From Candidatus Oscillochloris fontis (lineage in GTDB: Bacteria; Chloroflexota; Chloroflexia; Chloroflexales; Chloroflexaceae), in contig NZ_RYFD01000002.1 of assembly GCF_004138135.1 (NCBI RefSeq), positions 1 to 64,000 on the forward strand: a stretch of DNA of 64,000 nucleotides. Reading direction: 5' to 3'. Every line of letters starts with the position of its first letter. Position 1 is the stretch's first letter. Positions 53,190 through 61,156 of the stretch are shown in pieces. The notes below the pieces were generated by a model. It searched no databases. It was given only the letters and a program-made list of their open reading frames with translations, and was not told where the DNA came from. The position numbers and the translations under genes are program-made.

Positions 53190-54640
53190 TCTAACGGTAA
53201 TTCCAATTCGACCGCGATACCCGGCCCATCGGGACGGTTATTTATGCGGCACCTGCCGCCCACCGAAAGACAGATCTGGTTGATCGTGGGTAACCCCAGA
53301 CCAACACCAGGGATCTGGCCAGTAAATTCGTCATCAATCTGCTGGTAGGGCTGCCAGATGGTACGGAGTTGACTTGCTGAGAGCGTGACCCCATTATCCG
53401 TCACCCGGATCATCAGCCGATCATGCTGGCGCTGAAGGAGCACATCAACCACTGGCTGTTTGTGGGGGTGGAATTTACGCGCATTCTCCAGTAGTTCGGT
53501 CAGCAATAGCTCGATGGTATTCCGACTCACCCGCAGCATGGCCGATCCCGAACCCAGATCCGTCACGAGGTGCAGATTCTCAACACCCACCTCCTGCCCC
53601 AACGGGATGACAACGCCCGGCAATTCGGTCAACGGCATCCCCTGGCCATGGCTTACCATCATGGGCAGATCAAGGTAGCGGAAAATATCATCTACCACTT
53701 CCTTGAGTTGCTGTATGCCACCATAGGCCGTGGTAACCAACATTGCCATTTCTGGCTCAAACTGATTACGACGCTGGTGAATCAGCCACATGCCACCCAG
53801 CAAACTGGTAAGCGGAGTACGCAGTTTGTGTGAAACAAAGCTGTGGAAGGTCCACATATGACGCTGAACATTGATCTTCAGGGTCACATCACGCATATGA
53901 ACCAAGCGGCTTCCCGTCATACCCTCAGGAAGATCGAGCAGATCAACCTGGAGCCAAAGCGCCGCGTGGCGACCTTCGGGGCGCACTAGATAGCGGGGTT
54001 GGTTCGTAGCGTTGGGCCAGTTGGCCCAACGTTCAGCCGGTTCATACTGATAGAGACGCTGTATGGTGCGCAAGAAGGGTTCATGCGACCGCGACTCTGG
54101 GCGTTCATCAAATCCCAAGTAGCGCCACGCCTGAAGATTACCATCGAGTGGGCATCCCTCATGGTCGAGCAATAGATAGCCATCCTCGGAACGTTCAATC
54201 GCCCAGAGGAACTGCGCCCGTTCACTATTGACGGTTCGTTGCTCGTCAAGCAGGGTGCGGAAGCGGTTCAGCCGGGTAATCGTGCGAATTCGCGCCCGCA
54301 GTTCGGTGCGGTTGAAGGGCTTGGTGACAAAATCATCCGCCCCCGACTGAATACCCCGCAACAACGAATCATGATCGTCAAGCGCAGTCACCATCACCAC
54401 CGGGATCGTCGCAAAGGCCGGATCGGCACGGATACGCTCACACACCTCAAAGCCATCCATATCCGGCATCATCACATCGAGCAGAATCAGGTCAGGCGCA
54501 ATCAAGCGCATCTGCGCCAATGCCTCCGGCCCAGATGACGCAAACGCCAAACGATATCCCTCCGGTTCAAGCAGGCTGGCAAGTGCCATCTGGCTTCGGG
54601 GTTGGTCATCCACAACTAAGATGAGGCTGTGTGCTTCCAC
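53183..54640 (-). CDS. receiver-histidine kinase (REC-PAS-HisKA-HATPase)
   Basis: A 485-residue protein. An N-terminal receiver (about 5-122; VVDDQPRS, LILLDVMMPDMDGFEV, KPF) is followed by a PAS-like segment (about 145-260), HisKA with SHKLRTPLTSLLGG (about 280; the usual Glu/Asp after His is Lys), and HATPase_c (about 375-485; TDNGVTLS, GVGLGLPTI). A receiver in front of a kinase core suggests that it is itself a relay target. GTG 54640 is chosen: GAGGGG is 6 bases upstream and a TGTACAAT -10 lies 35 bases upstream. The frame extends to 54880 through a family-1 repeat and is rejected there. The last codons overlap the end of the family-3 array. Confidence 0.88.
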   Translation of the reverse strand: MEAHSLILVVDDQPRSQMALASLLEPEGYRLAFASSGPEALAQMRLIAPDLILLDVMMPDMDGFEVCERIRADPAFATIPVVMVTALDDHDSLLRGIQSGADDFVTKPFNRTELRARIRTITRLNRFRTLLDEQRTVNSERAQFLWAIERSEDGYLLLDHEGCPLDGNLQAWRYLGFDERPESRSHEPFLRTIQRLYQYEPAERWANWPNATNQPRYLVRPEGRHAALWLQVDLLDLPEGMTGSRLVHMRDVTLKINVQRHMWTFHSFVSHKLRTPLTSLLGGMWLIHQRRNQFEPEMAMLVTTAYGGIQQLKEVVDDIFRYLDLPMMVSHGQGMPLTELPGVVIPLGQEVGVENLHLVTDLGSGSAMLRVSRNTIELLLTELLENARKFHPHKQPVVDVLLQRQHDRLMIRVTDNGVTLSASQLRTIWQPYQQIDDEFTGQIPGVGLGLPTINQICLSVGGRCRINNRPDGPGIAVELELPLDE

Positions 54641-54706
54641 AAGACACCCCTCGGTAACAGTATCTGATGGAATTTCATTGTACACCATCCCAAGCCGCGT
54701 TTCCGC

Positions 54707-54812
54707 TAGGGCATGGGCAACGTCCTTGGGGCTGTGTGCCCCAAACTCCATTTTGGGGGGGCGGCTGCGCCGCCCCCGCCCTCCCACCGGAGGCGACGTT
54801 GCCCATGCCCTA
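54707..54812. mobile_element. family-1 element, short variant, copy C (106 bp)
   Basis: The ends TAGGGCATGGGCAACGT and ACGTTGCCCATGCCCTA are perfect 17-bp inverted repeats. Compared with copies A and B, both ends carry compensating changes (CAAAGT to CAACGT with ACTTTG to ACGTTG, and C to T with G to A at the tips). The long central hairpin is absent; GGGGCTGTGTGCCCC, the GC-rich stem and CTCCCACCGGAGG remain. No target duplication is evident. It lies between the divergent kinase and Crp genes. Confidence 0.82.
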
Positions 54813-54903
54813 GGACGACACACCCCTTGTGGCGCATCGCCACCTTCCATGTGATAAGATTCAAGCCTTGGGAAATTCAACTTCTGGGAATTTCGGTAGG
54901 TGT

Positions 54904-55587
54904 ATGCCTAACACGACCACTTCGGCAACGGCAACTATCGCCGCCGCCCCGCTCTTTGCCGATCTTGAACCACATATTCAATCCGCCATTGCTCAGACGG
55001 CACGCCGAATCCACTATGCAGCACGCGAGGTGGTTTTTTTGGCTGGGGAGCCATTGGATGCGTTGTATCTGGTGGAGAAGGGCTGGCTGAAGGCGGTGAA
55101 GAGTGCAGCGAATGGGCGCGAGCAGACGGTCGCGACCTTTGGGCCAGGTGCGACGCTGAATGATGTGGCGATCCTTGCTGGGGCACCGACGCAGGCGAGT
55201 CTGATCGCGCTTGAACCATGCCAGATCTGGTGTATTCCTGGCTCGGTTATTCTGTCAATGAGCGCCCAGTATCCCGCATTGGCGCAGGCACTGATCCGTA
55301 GCCTCGCCACGCGCATCCTCTACCTCTCCAACTTGGTTGAGGATCTGGCTTTTCGCTCGGTGGAGGCGCGGCTGGCACGTATGATCTTAGCCCAGGCGCA
55401 GGATGGGCGTATCGAGCGTCAGCGCTGGGCAACCCAATCTGAACTGGCGGCCCAGATCGGAACCGTGCCCGATGTGCTCAACCGTGCGCTACGCAACCTG
55501 GTGGATGCCGGGTTGATCACGGTCAACCGCCGTCGCATCGAGATCCTTGATCCCACCGGGTTGGCAGCGCGGGTTGATGAGGGCTAA
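54904..55587 (+). CDS. Crp/Fnr-family transcriptional regulator
   Basis: A 227-residue protein. A cyclic-nucleotide-binding-type beta-roll (about 15-125; VVFLAGEPLDALYLVEKGWLK is the family signature) leads to a dimer helix and a winged helix (about 150-220; QSELAAQIGTVPDVLNRALRNL). The phosphate-binding Arg/Ser pair of true cAMP receptors is not obvious and no Fnr-type cysteine cluster is present, so the ligand is uncertain. The N-terminus before residue 15 is low complexity (TTTSATATIAA). ATG 54904 is chosen because the upstream open part (from 54829) has no ribosome site and overlaps likely promoter DNA. The gene is divergent from the REC-kinase. Confidence 0.9.
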   Translation: MPNTTTSATATIAAAPLFADLEPHIQSAIAQTARRIHYAAREVVFLAGEPLDALYLVEKGWLKAVKSAANGREQTVATFGPGATLNDVAILAGAPTQASLIALEPCQIWCIPGSVILSMSAQYPALAQALIRSLATRILYLSNLVEDLAFRSVEARLARMILAQAQDGRIERQRWATQSELAAQIGTVPDVLNRALRNLVDAGLITVNRRRIEILDPTGLAARVDEG

Positions 55588-55604
55588 GCTTCGCGGAAGC
55601 TAGG

Positions 55605-55838
55605 TTAGGAACGCGCCTGGCGCGCTGCATTCACGCGCTGCTTGGCGCGCCGCGACTTAACCCAGAGGGGGTAGGTGAAGAGATAGAGGCCAGTCAGGGC
55701 GAAGATGACCACCATGACCTGTTGGATGCGTTGGAGGATCAGCCCCACCGCGTTGCCTTGGGTACTGATGACGGCGATCATCACGACGATAAAGACCGGA
55801 GCCAGCCAGCGGTGAATGAGGCGTAGGGTTTTGGACAT
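55605..55838 (-). CDS. small two-helix membrane protein, unknown function
   Basis: A 77-residue protein with two hydrophobic helices (about 12-30, APVFIVVMIAVIST; about 40-60, VVIFALTGLYLFTYPL) and a basic C-terminus (KSRRAKQRVNAARQARS). RLIHRWLAPVF at the start resembles the first helix of PepSY-type or small cytochrome-like membrane proteins, but no His pair is visible. GGGAG lies 8 bases before ATG 55838. It converges on the Crp gene with a 17-bp gap. Confidence 0.65.
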   Translation of the reverse strand: MSKTLRLIHRWLAPVFIVVMIAVISTQGNAVGLILQRIQQVMVVIFALTGLYLFTYPLWVKSRRAKQRVNAARQARS

Positions 55839-55916
55839 GGAATGTTCTCCCGTGAGTATAGATGCTCTTTGCTCTAGCATACCCACGGAGGGCGTGGTTG
55901 TCCTTGACTCAAGTCG

Positions 55917-55995
55917 GTTTTATGGGGCTGAAGCCCCAAATCCTCTTTTTCTCATATTTTGGCGGCGAAGCTGCCAAAATATGAGAAAAAAGCCG
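55917..55995. repeat. family-1-like element, copy F (partial)
   Basis: GGGGCTGAAGCCCC is followed by a 21-bp stem (TTTTTCTCATATTTTGGC at its left arm, loop GAA) with one G-T pair; the arm sequence differs from copies D and E yet stays self-complementary. The GC-rich hairpin and ends are missing. It lies in the 316-bp gap between the small membrane protein and the phosphoribosyltransferase; the remainder of that gap is unremarkable. Confidence 0.7.
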
Positions 55996-56154
55996 CATCA
56001 GAGGCGAAGATGTAACTACTCTCCGTAGCGACATATTCCCGCAAGCTAACGCATAGGGGTGTTATACTTGGATAGTAGTTACCGACTTCCTCAACAACAT
56101 CTCCACTCAAAGCCTCGCGTGATCTGCGGGTCTGTCTACCCCAGGAGTGGCGCG

Positions 56155-56865
56155 ATGAAAAAGCAGCAACCACATCCGACCCAAGGTGGCAGCGAGCAAC
56201 GCTTTCTCAACCGTACTGCTGCGGGACGTGCTCTAGCGACATGTTTGATGCCTTATGCTGGTCACGCAGATCCGTTGGTATTGGCGCTGCCGCGTGGTGG
56301 CGTACCGGTGGCCGTCGAGATTGCCTATGCGCTGCGCGCACCGCTGGATCTGGCGCTGGTGCGTAAGTTGGGGGTACCCCATCAACAGGAGTTAGCGCTG
56401 GGGGCCATCGGCGAGGGTGGCGTGCAGGTCTTTAACCAGGATGTGATTGTATCCCTTCATATTCCGCAATCTGTCATCACCCAGATTGTCGCCTACGAAG
56501 CCCAGGAGCTGGCCCGGCGTCGGACTGCCTACCGAGGCGACCGTCCGCCCCCGTCTGTGGCGGGGCGCACGGTCATCCTCGTGGATGATGGGATCGCCAC
56601 CGGGGCGACGATGCGGGCGGCGATTGATCTGGTGCGGGCGCAGCAGGCGGCGCGAGTGGTGGTGGCTGCGCCGGTCATTCCGCTCAGTACAGTGCAAGAG
56701 TTGGGTGACATTGCCGATGATCTGGTCTTTGTGATCGCGCCGGTTGCCTTTGGGGCACTCGGCTTCTGGTATGAGGATTTCCATCAGGTGAGTGATGATG
56801 AGGTGCGCAGTCTGTTGGCGCAGGCCGATGCACGGGTGGATCTGAATAATGCCTCCCGGTTTTGA
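56155..56865 (+). CDS. phosphoribosyltransferase-family protein
   Basis: A 236-residue protein with the PRPP-binding signature VILVDDGIATGATM (about 139-152) and LALPRGGVPVA near the start. This group of stand-alone type I PRTases is often found beside stress or dienelactone-hydrolase genes; the accepted base is unknown and some members may be regulatory. ATG 56155 follows CAGGAG by 7 bases. Its TGA stop (56863-56865) lies inside the GGTTTTGACGCC start of a family-2 core repeat, so the last few residues (SRF) and the stop appear to come from the inserted repeat. Confidence 0.82.
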   Translation: MKKQQPHPTQGGSEQRFLNRTAAGRALATCLMPYAGHADPLVLALPRGGVPVAVEIAYALRAPLDLALVRKLGVPHQQELALGAIGEGGVQVFNQDVIVSLHIPQSVITQIVAYEAQELARRRTAYRGDRPPPSVAGRTVILVDDGIATGATMRAAIDLVRAQQAARVVVAAPVIPLSTVQELGDIADDLVFVIAPVAFGALGFWYEDFHQVSDDEVRSLLAQADARVDLNNASRF

Positions 56866-56939
56866 CGCCAAGACGCCAAGGCGCAAATTTCAAGATATGC
56901 CTCGATTAAAATCTTTGCGTCTTTGCGCCTTGGCGTCAA
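56860..56939. repeat. family-2 core palindrome supplying a stop codon
   Basis: TTTTGACGCCAAGACGCC and AAGGCGCAAA pair with TTTGCGCCTTGGCGTCAA on the right; no GTTCAC ends are seen. The preceding CCCGGTTTTGACGC also matches the element at 35.77 kb. It separates the phosphoribosyltransferase from the P-type ATPase, whose ATG is 36 bases downstream. Confidence 0.75.
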
Positions 56940-56975
56940 TAAGAAGGCTTCTATTAATCCTAATCACATACCTCT

Positions 56976-59741
56976 ATGGCAACTCCAAACCCGTCCGATC
57001 ATGCCACCGCCGACTGGGGGGAGATGTATCGTCTCTCTACAGCCGACGCATTGATTGCGTTGGGAACCGGGCCAACTGGCCTTGCGATGGATGCGGCCGA
57101 GGCACGGTTGGTTGCGTATGGCCCAAATCGGCTGCCTACCCCGGCGGCCAAGCCGTTGCTGCGGGTCTTTCTGGAGAATTTTACCCACCTGATGGCGCTC
57201 TTGCTCTGGGTGGGTGGGATCATCGGTTTCATTGCCCAGATGCCGCAGTTGGCGATTGCGATCTGGTCGGTGAACCTGATCAATGGCCTGTTTAGTTTCT
57301 GGCAGGAATTTCGTGCTGAACGGGCTGCTGCTGCCCTGCGGGCGCTACTGCCCGCCCAGGCGCGGGTGCTGCGTGCTGGGGTGGTGCAGGAGGTTCCCCG
57401 CGAGGCGCTGGTTCCCGGCGATCTGCTGGTGTTGGCCGAGGGCGATCTGATCGCCGCTGATGGCCGCTTGATCGAGGCGGCGGAGTTGCGGGTGGATCAG
57501 GCCACCCTGACCGGCGAGTCGCGCCCGGTGCCCAAGCACTGCGAAATCTATGCTGAAGCAACGACGGATCGGGTCGGGTTGCCCAATCTGGTCTTTACGG
57601 GTACCACGGTGGTGGCCGGAACGGCCAAGGCGCTGGTCTTTGCTACGGGTGCGCATAGCGCCTTTGGCCAGATTGCGCACCTCACCGAGACGATAGCGGA
57701 AGCGCCTAGCCCGTTGCAACAAGAACTGGCCCGCCTCACGCGGGTGGTGAGTGTGATCGCGGTGAGTATGGGGGGAATCTTCTTTGGGCTGGCGGTGGGG
57801 GTGGCCGGGGTCAATCTGGCCGAGAGCCTCATCTTTGCCATGGGAATGATCGTTGCGTTTGTGCCTGAGGGCTTGCTACCTACTGTGACGCTGGCCTTGG
57901 CGATTGGTGTCCAACGTATGGCCCGCCGCAACGCGCTGGTCAAGCGGCTCTCGGCGGTGGAGACGCTGGGGTGTACCGAGGTGATCTGTACCGATAAGAC
58001 CGGTACGCTCACCCAGAATGCGATGACGGTGCGCCAGATCTGGGCCGCCGGACGTATGTTTGAGGTGCAGGGGGGCGGCTATACCCCCGTCGGCGCAATT
58101 GTGCTTGATGGCCAGCCGGTGGGGCATGATGCAGATCTCGAAACACTGCTGCGTGCGGCTGCACTGTGTAATGATGCGCGTCTGATTGCGCCGCCTGACC
58201 CGCAAGGTGATTGGACAATCCTGGGCGATCCGACCGAGGCGGCATTGCTGGTCGCGGCGCACAAGGCGGGGCTGGATCTGGAGACTGAGCTACAACACGC
58301 CCCGCGCATCCACGAGATTCCCTTCGAGTCGCGCCGCAAAATGATGAGTAGTATCCACCAACCCGGCCAGCGCGTGGTCTATGTGAAGGGTGCCCCCAAC
58401 GAGGTGTTGGCCTGCTGTGTGGCGCTGCGGATGAACGGCGCGCTGCGCCCACTCGATGCCGCACTGCTGGACGAGATCAGCACGATCAAGGACGGGCTGG
58501 CCCGTAGTGGGCTGCGTGTGCTGGGCGTGGCCATGCGCGATCTGGCCCCCAACTGCGATCTGAGTAGCGCCGCCACCATCGAGACCGATCTCACCTTCCT
58601 GGGGCTGATCGCCATGTACGATCCGCCGCGCCCCGAAGTGGCCGCAGCGGTGACGCAGTGCCACCAGGCCGGGATTCGTATCATTATGATCACCGGCGAT
58701 GATGGCCTGACTGCCACCACCATCGCCCAGCGCCTCCAGATCGTCACGAGTCCCCAGCCGCGCATGATCAGTGGCAGCGAGTTGGCCCAGCTTGATGAAC
58801 CTGCCCTGGCCGCTGCCCTTCAGGGCGAGGTGGTCTTTGCGCGGGTGGCCCCGGAGCAAAAGTTGCGTATCGTCAGCGCCCTGCAACACCTCGGCAAGGT
58901 GGTGGCGGTAACGGGCGACGGGGTGAATGATGCGCCCGCACTCAAGCAGGCCGACATCGGGGTGGCCATGGGCAAGTCGGGCACCGATGTGGCACGCGAG
59001 TCGGCGGATATGATCCTCACCGACGATAATTTCGCCACGATTGTGCATGCGATTGAGGAGGGGCGGGCAGTCTACGCCAACATCCGTAAGTTTGTCAGCT
59101 ACATCTTCACCAGCAACGTGCCGGAGGCGGTGCCGTTTGTGCTCTTCGCGCTCACGGGCGGGCGCATCCCGCTGGCGCTGACGGTGATGCAGATCTTGGC
59201 GATTGACCTCGGTACGGACATGGTGCCTGCGCTGGGCCTCGGAGCCGAGCGCCCCGAACCGGGCTTGATGGCGCGCCCACCCCGGCGACGTAGCGACCAC
59301 ATTATCAGTCGGGGCTTGCTCGTGCGTTCCCTACTCTTCCTGGGCATGATCCAAGGTGCAGTAGCGATGCTGGCCTTCTTTGCTATCTACTGGAGCCAGG
59401 GTTATGCTGGTCTGTGGCTTGATCTCCCCGCTGAGGGCCACATCTACCAGGTGGCGACCACCGCCACCCTCGCGGCCATCGTGGCCACCCAGATCGGCAA
59501 CCTGTTTGCCCAGCGCACCACCCATGCCTCGATCCTGGCGATCAATCCCTTCACCAACCGGCTGATCTGGATCGGTATCGGGATCGAAATTCTCTTGATT
59601 CTAGCGATCTCCTACGTCCCATGGCTGCAATGGATCTTTGGGACGGCGGCGCTACCCGCGAGCAGTTGGCTGTTGCTGCTGGCCTGTGTGCCGGTGCTGC
59701 TTATTGCTGATGAGCTACGGAAGGCGATTGTGCGTGCATAG
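56976..59741 (+). CDS. P2-type cation-transporting ATPase
   Basis: A 921-residue P-type ATPase. It has an N-terminal cation ATPase domain, about ten helices, the actuator TGES (LTGESRPVPK), the phosphorylation site ICTDKTGTLTQNA, nucleotide-domain KGAPNEVL, and the hinge GDGVNDAPALKQADIG. Helix 4 reads VPEGLLPTVTLAL, closer to the VPEGLL of Na/K-type and related bacterial pumps than to the IPEGLP of calcium pumps, so the ion is uncertain (Na, K, Ca or Mg). No ribosome site precedes the ATG. It is followed by two KTN proteins and a stress protein, a setting that suggests monovalent cation control. Confidence 0.92.
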   Translation: MATPNPSDHATADWGEMYRLSTADALIALGTGPTGLAMDAAEARLVAYGPNRLPTPAAKPLLRVFLENFTHLMALLLWVGGIIGFIAQMPQLAIAIWSVNLINGLFSFWQEFRAERAAAALRALLPAQARVLRAGVVQEVPREALVPGDLLVLAEGDLIAADGRLIEAAELRVDQATLTGESRPVPKHCEIYAEATTDRVGLPNLVFTGTTVVAGTAKALVFATGAHSAFGQIAHLTETIAEAPSPLQQELARLTRVVSVIAVSMGGIFFGLAVGVAGVNLAESLIFAMGMIVAFVPEGLLPTVTLALAIGVQRMARRNALVKRLSAVETLGCTEVICTDKTGTLTQNAMTVRQIWAAGRMFEVQGGGYTPVGAIVLDGQPVGHDADLETLLRAAALCNDARLIAPPDPQGDWTILGDPTEAALLVAAHKAGLDLETELQHAPRIHEIPFESRRKMMSSIHQPGQRVVYVKGAPNEVLACCVALRMNGALRPLDAALLDEISTIKDGLARSGLRVLGVAMRDLAPNCDLSSAATIETDLTFLGLIAMYDPPRPEVAAAVTQCHQAGIRIIMITGDDGLTATTIAQRLQIVTSPQPRMISGSELAQLDEPALAAALQGEVVFARVAPEQKLRIVSALQHLGKVVAVTGDGVNDAPALKQADIGVAMGKSGTDVARESADMILTDDNFATIVHAIEEGRAVYANIRKFVSYIFTSNVPEAVPFVLFALTGGRIPLALTVMQILAIDLGTDMVPALGLGAERPEPGLMARPPRRRSDHIISRGLLVRSLLFLGMIQGAVAMLAFFAIYWSQGYAGLWLDLPAEGHIYQVATTATLAAIVATQIGNLFAQRTTHASILAINPFTNRLIWIGIGIEILLILAISYVPWLQWIFGTAALPASSWLLLLACVPVLLIADELRKAIVRA

Positions 59742-59749
59742 TTACGCCT

Positions 59750-59890
59750 CCCGGCGGGGGTTCGGGGGAGGCGAAGCCTCCCCCGAAGAACTTTTTTTCT
59801 CTGATTTTGGCGGCGAAGCCGCCAAAATCAGAGAAAAAAGCGTGTCTGGGGCGCAGCTCCAAGCGTGGGTTTTAGGGCGGTAGCCCTAAT
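59750..59890. repeat. family-1-like multi-hairpin element, copy E
   Basis: In reverse orientation it repeats copy D almost base for base: CGGCGGGGGTTCGGG, the GC-rich hairpin, AAGAACTTTTTTTCTC, a perfect 22-bp stem (59793-59814 with 59818-59839, loop GAA), AAAAAGCG, GGGGCGCAGCTCC, and TTTAGGGC...GCCCTAA. Between D and E each stem arm differs at four positions and every change is compensated in the other arm. It lies between the P-type ATPase and the first trkA gene. Confidence 0.8.
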
Positions 59891-59907
59891 GAGAGAAGGA
59901 ACATATC

Positions 59908-60552
59908 ATGCGTATCATCATCCTTGGCTGTGGCCGAGTTGGTGCGGGGTTGGTGCAACACCTCAGCCTGCATGGCCACGAGATCACTATCGTAGATAGC
60001 GATCCCTCCGGCTTCGCCCGCCTCGCGCCGGGCTTCCACGGGCGCATGATCGTCGGGGATGTGTTGGATCGCCAAGTTCTGCTCGAAGCCCAGATCGAGC
60101 GCAGCGACGCGTTGGTGGCCGTTACCACCAGCGATGACGTGAACATTGTAGTGGCACGGTTGGCACGGCTGATCTTTCGCGTGCCACGGGTAGTAGCGCG
60201 GGTCTATGATCCGCCCAAGGCCGAAATTTACCACCGCCTGGGCATCCAGACCGTCACGACCACCGCATGGACGATCAACCGCATCAGCGAACTGATCAGC
60301 TACTCCGAACTAGAACCAATAGCCAACGTGGGTGATCAGGTAGAAATAGTGGCTGCGAGCGCCCCACCGTTGTTGGTCGGGCAGCCGATCAGCCGATTGA
60401 CTCACCCCGGTGAGAGCCGGGTGGTGGCGATCAGCCGCAGTGGTAAGACCTTCCTGCCCCAATCGGGAACGCTGATCGAGGCGGGCGATCTCCTGCACCT
60501 CGTTGTGATCAGCGCGGCGCTAGGGCGGGTGGCAGCACAGTTGCGACATTGA
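59908..60552 (+). CDS. TrkA/KtrA-family potassium channel regulatory protein (RCK N + C)
   Basis: A 214-residue protein. A Rossmann RCK-N domain has GCGRVGAGL (8-16) and an acidic ribose-binding Asp in TIVDSDPS, and is followed by an RCK-C domain (about 135-214; LVGQPISRLTHPGE, GTLIEAGDLLHLVV). Such subunits gate TrkH/KtrB potassium channels in response to NAD(H) or ATP. No channel gene is in the window. A GAGAAGGA site lies 8 bases before the ATG. The next trkA-like gene was originally only 12 bp downstream, before a family-2 element entered the gap. Confidence 0.9.
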   Translation: MRIIILGCGRVGAGLVQHLSLHGHEITIVDSDPSGFARLAPGFHGRMIVGDVLDRQVLLEAQIERSDALVAVTTSDDVNIVVARLARLIFRVPRVVARVYDPPKAEIYHRLGIQTVTTTAWTINRISELISYSELEPIANVGDQVEIVAASAPPLLVGQPISRLTHPGESRVVAISRSGKTFLPQSGTLIEAGDLLHLVVISAALGRVAAQLRH

Positions 60553-60559
60553 AGGAAGT

Positions 60560-60713
60560 GTAACTGTTCACACTGCCCCGAACATCACGATTTTGACGCA
60601 AAGACGCCAAGGCGCAAAGCCTTCAACAAAACCTTTGCGTCTTTGCGCCTTGGCGTCAACCTGTCGTTTTGCGTAGGAATGATAATCCGTTTACCCTTAT
60701 CGTGAACGGTTAC
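60560..60713 (+). mobile_element. family-2 MITE, intact copy (154 bp) with 9-bp target duplication
   Basis: It runs from GTAACTGTTCAC to GTGAACGGTTAC and is bounded by a perfect 9-bp duplication GAAGGAAGT (60551-60559 and 60714-60722). The central palindrome GACGCAAAGACGCCAAGGCGC spans about 60595-60659. Removing the element and one duplication leaves a 12-bp spacer between two trkA-like genes, so it split an operon. The duplicated GAAGGAAG is also the ribosome site of the second gene, which the insertion therefore preserved. Confidence 0.92.
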
Positions 60714-60727
60714 GAAGGAAGTACACG

Positions 60728-61132
60728 ATGAACATGCTCATTATTGGTGGCGGGCAAGTTGGCTCTTACCTCGCCAGCCTGCTTTTGGCCAACAAACACC
60801 ATGTCACCGTTGTTGAACGCCGCGAAGAAGCCCAAGATCTGCTGCGGCGCTCAGCACCGTCCGCACACATCATCCTCGGCGACGGTACCGATCCGCAGAT
60901 CCTCGAATCAGCCGGGGTGCGCGTTGCCGATGTTGTCGCGGCGGTCACCGGCGCAGACGAGACCAACCTGGTGATCACCAGCCTCGCTCGTTTTGCCTTC
61001 AACGTGCCGCGTGCCGTTGCCAGAGTGAACAACCCGCACAATACGTGGATGTTCACCCCGGCGATGGGGGTTGATGTGGCGCTCAATCAGGCCGATGTGA
61101 TGGCGCATCTGATTGCGCAGGCGGTGGGGTAG
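60728..61132 (+). CDS. TrkA-N domain protein lacking the RCK-C domain
   Basis: A 134-residue single Rossmann domain: GGGQVGSYL (7-15), VVERREEAQDLL with acidic Glu for NAD(H) ribose, and GDGTDPQIL. It ends soon after the last Rossmann helix (NQADVMAHLIAQAVG), so no C-terminal ligand domain follows. It may pair with the two-domain protein encoded upstream to form a hetero-assembly on a potassium channel. The ribosome site GAAGGAAG is the downstream copy of the target duplication of the inserted element. Confidence 0.88.
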   Translation: MNMLIIGGGQVGSYLASLLLANKHHVTVVERREEAQDLLRRSAPSAHIILGDGTDPQILESAGVRVADVVAAVTGADETNLVITSLARFAFNVPRAVARVNNPHNTWMFTPAMGVDVALNQADVMAHLIAQAVG

Positions 61133-61156
61133 GTAGCGACACAAAATATTGCGTCG

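Noticed and set aside
52957-53283. Open frames on both strands with 17-residue repeats (RRGEASPANLVRVP type and EPERGWRAMLRPYGM type)
   Set aside because: They are translations of the 51-bp non-coding tandem repeat; the period is divisible by three, which keeps the frames open by chance.
54641-54880. N-terminal extension of the REC-kinase
   Set aside because: It passes through repeat copy C and the promoter; GTG 54640 has a good ribosome site just before the receiver domain.
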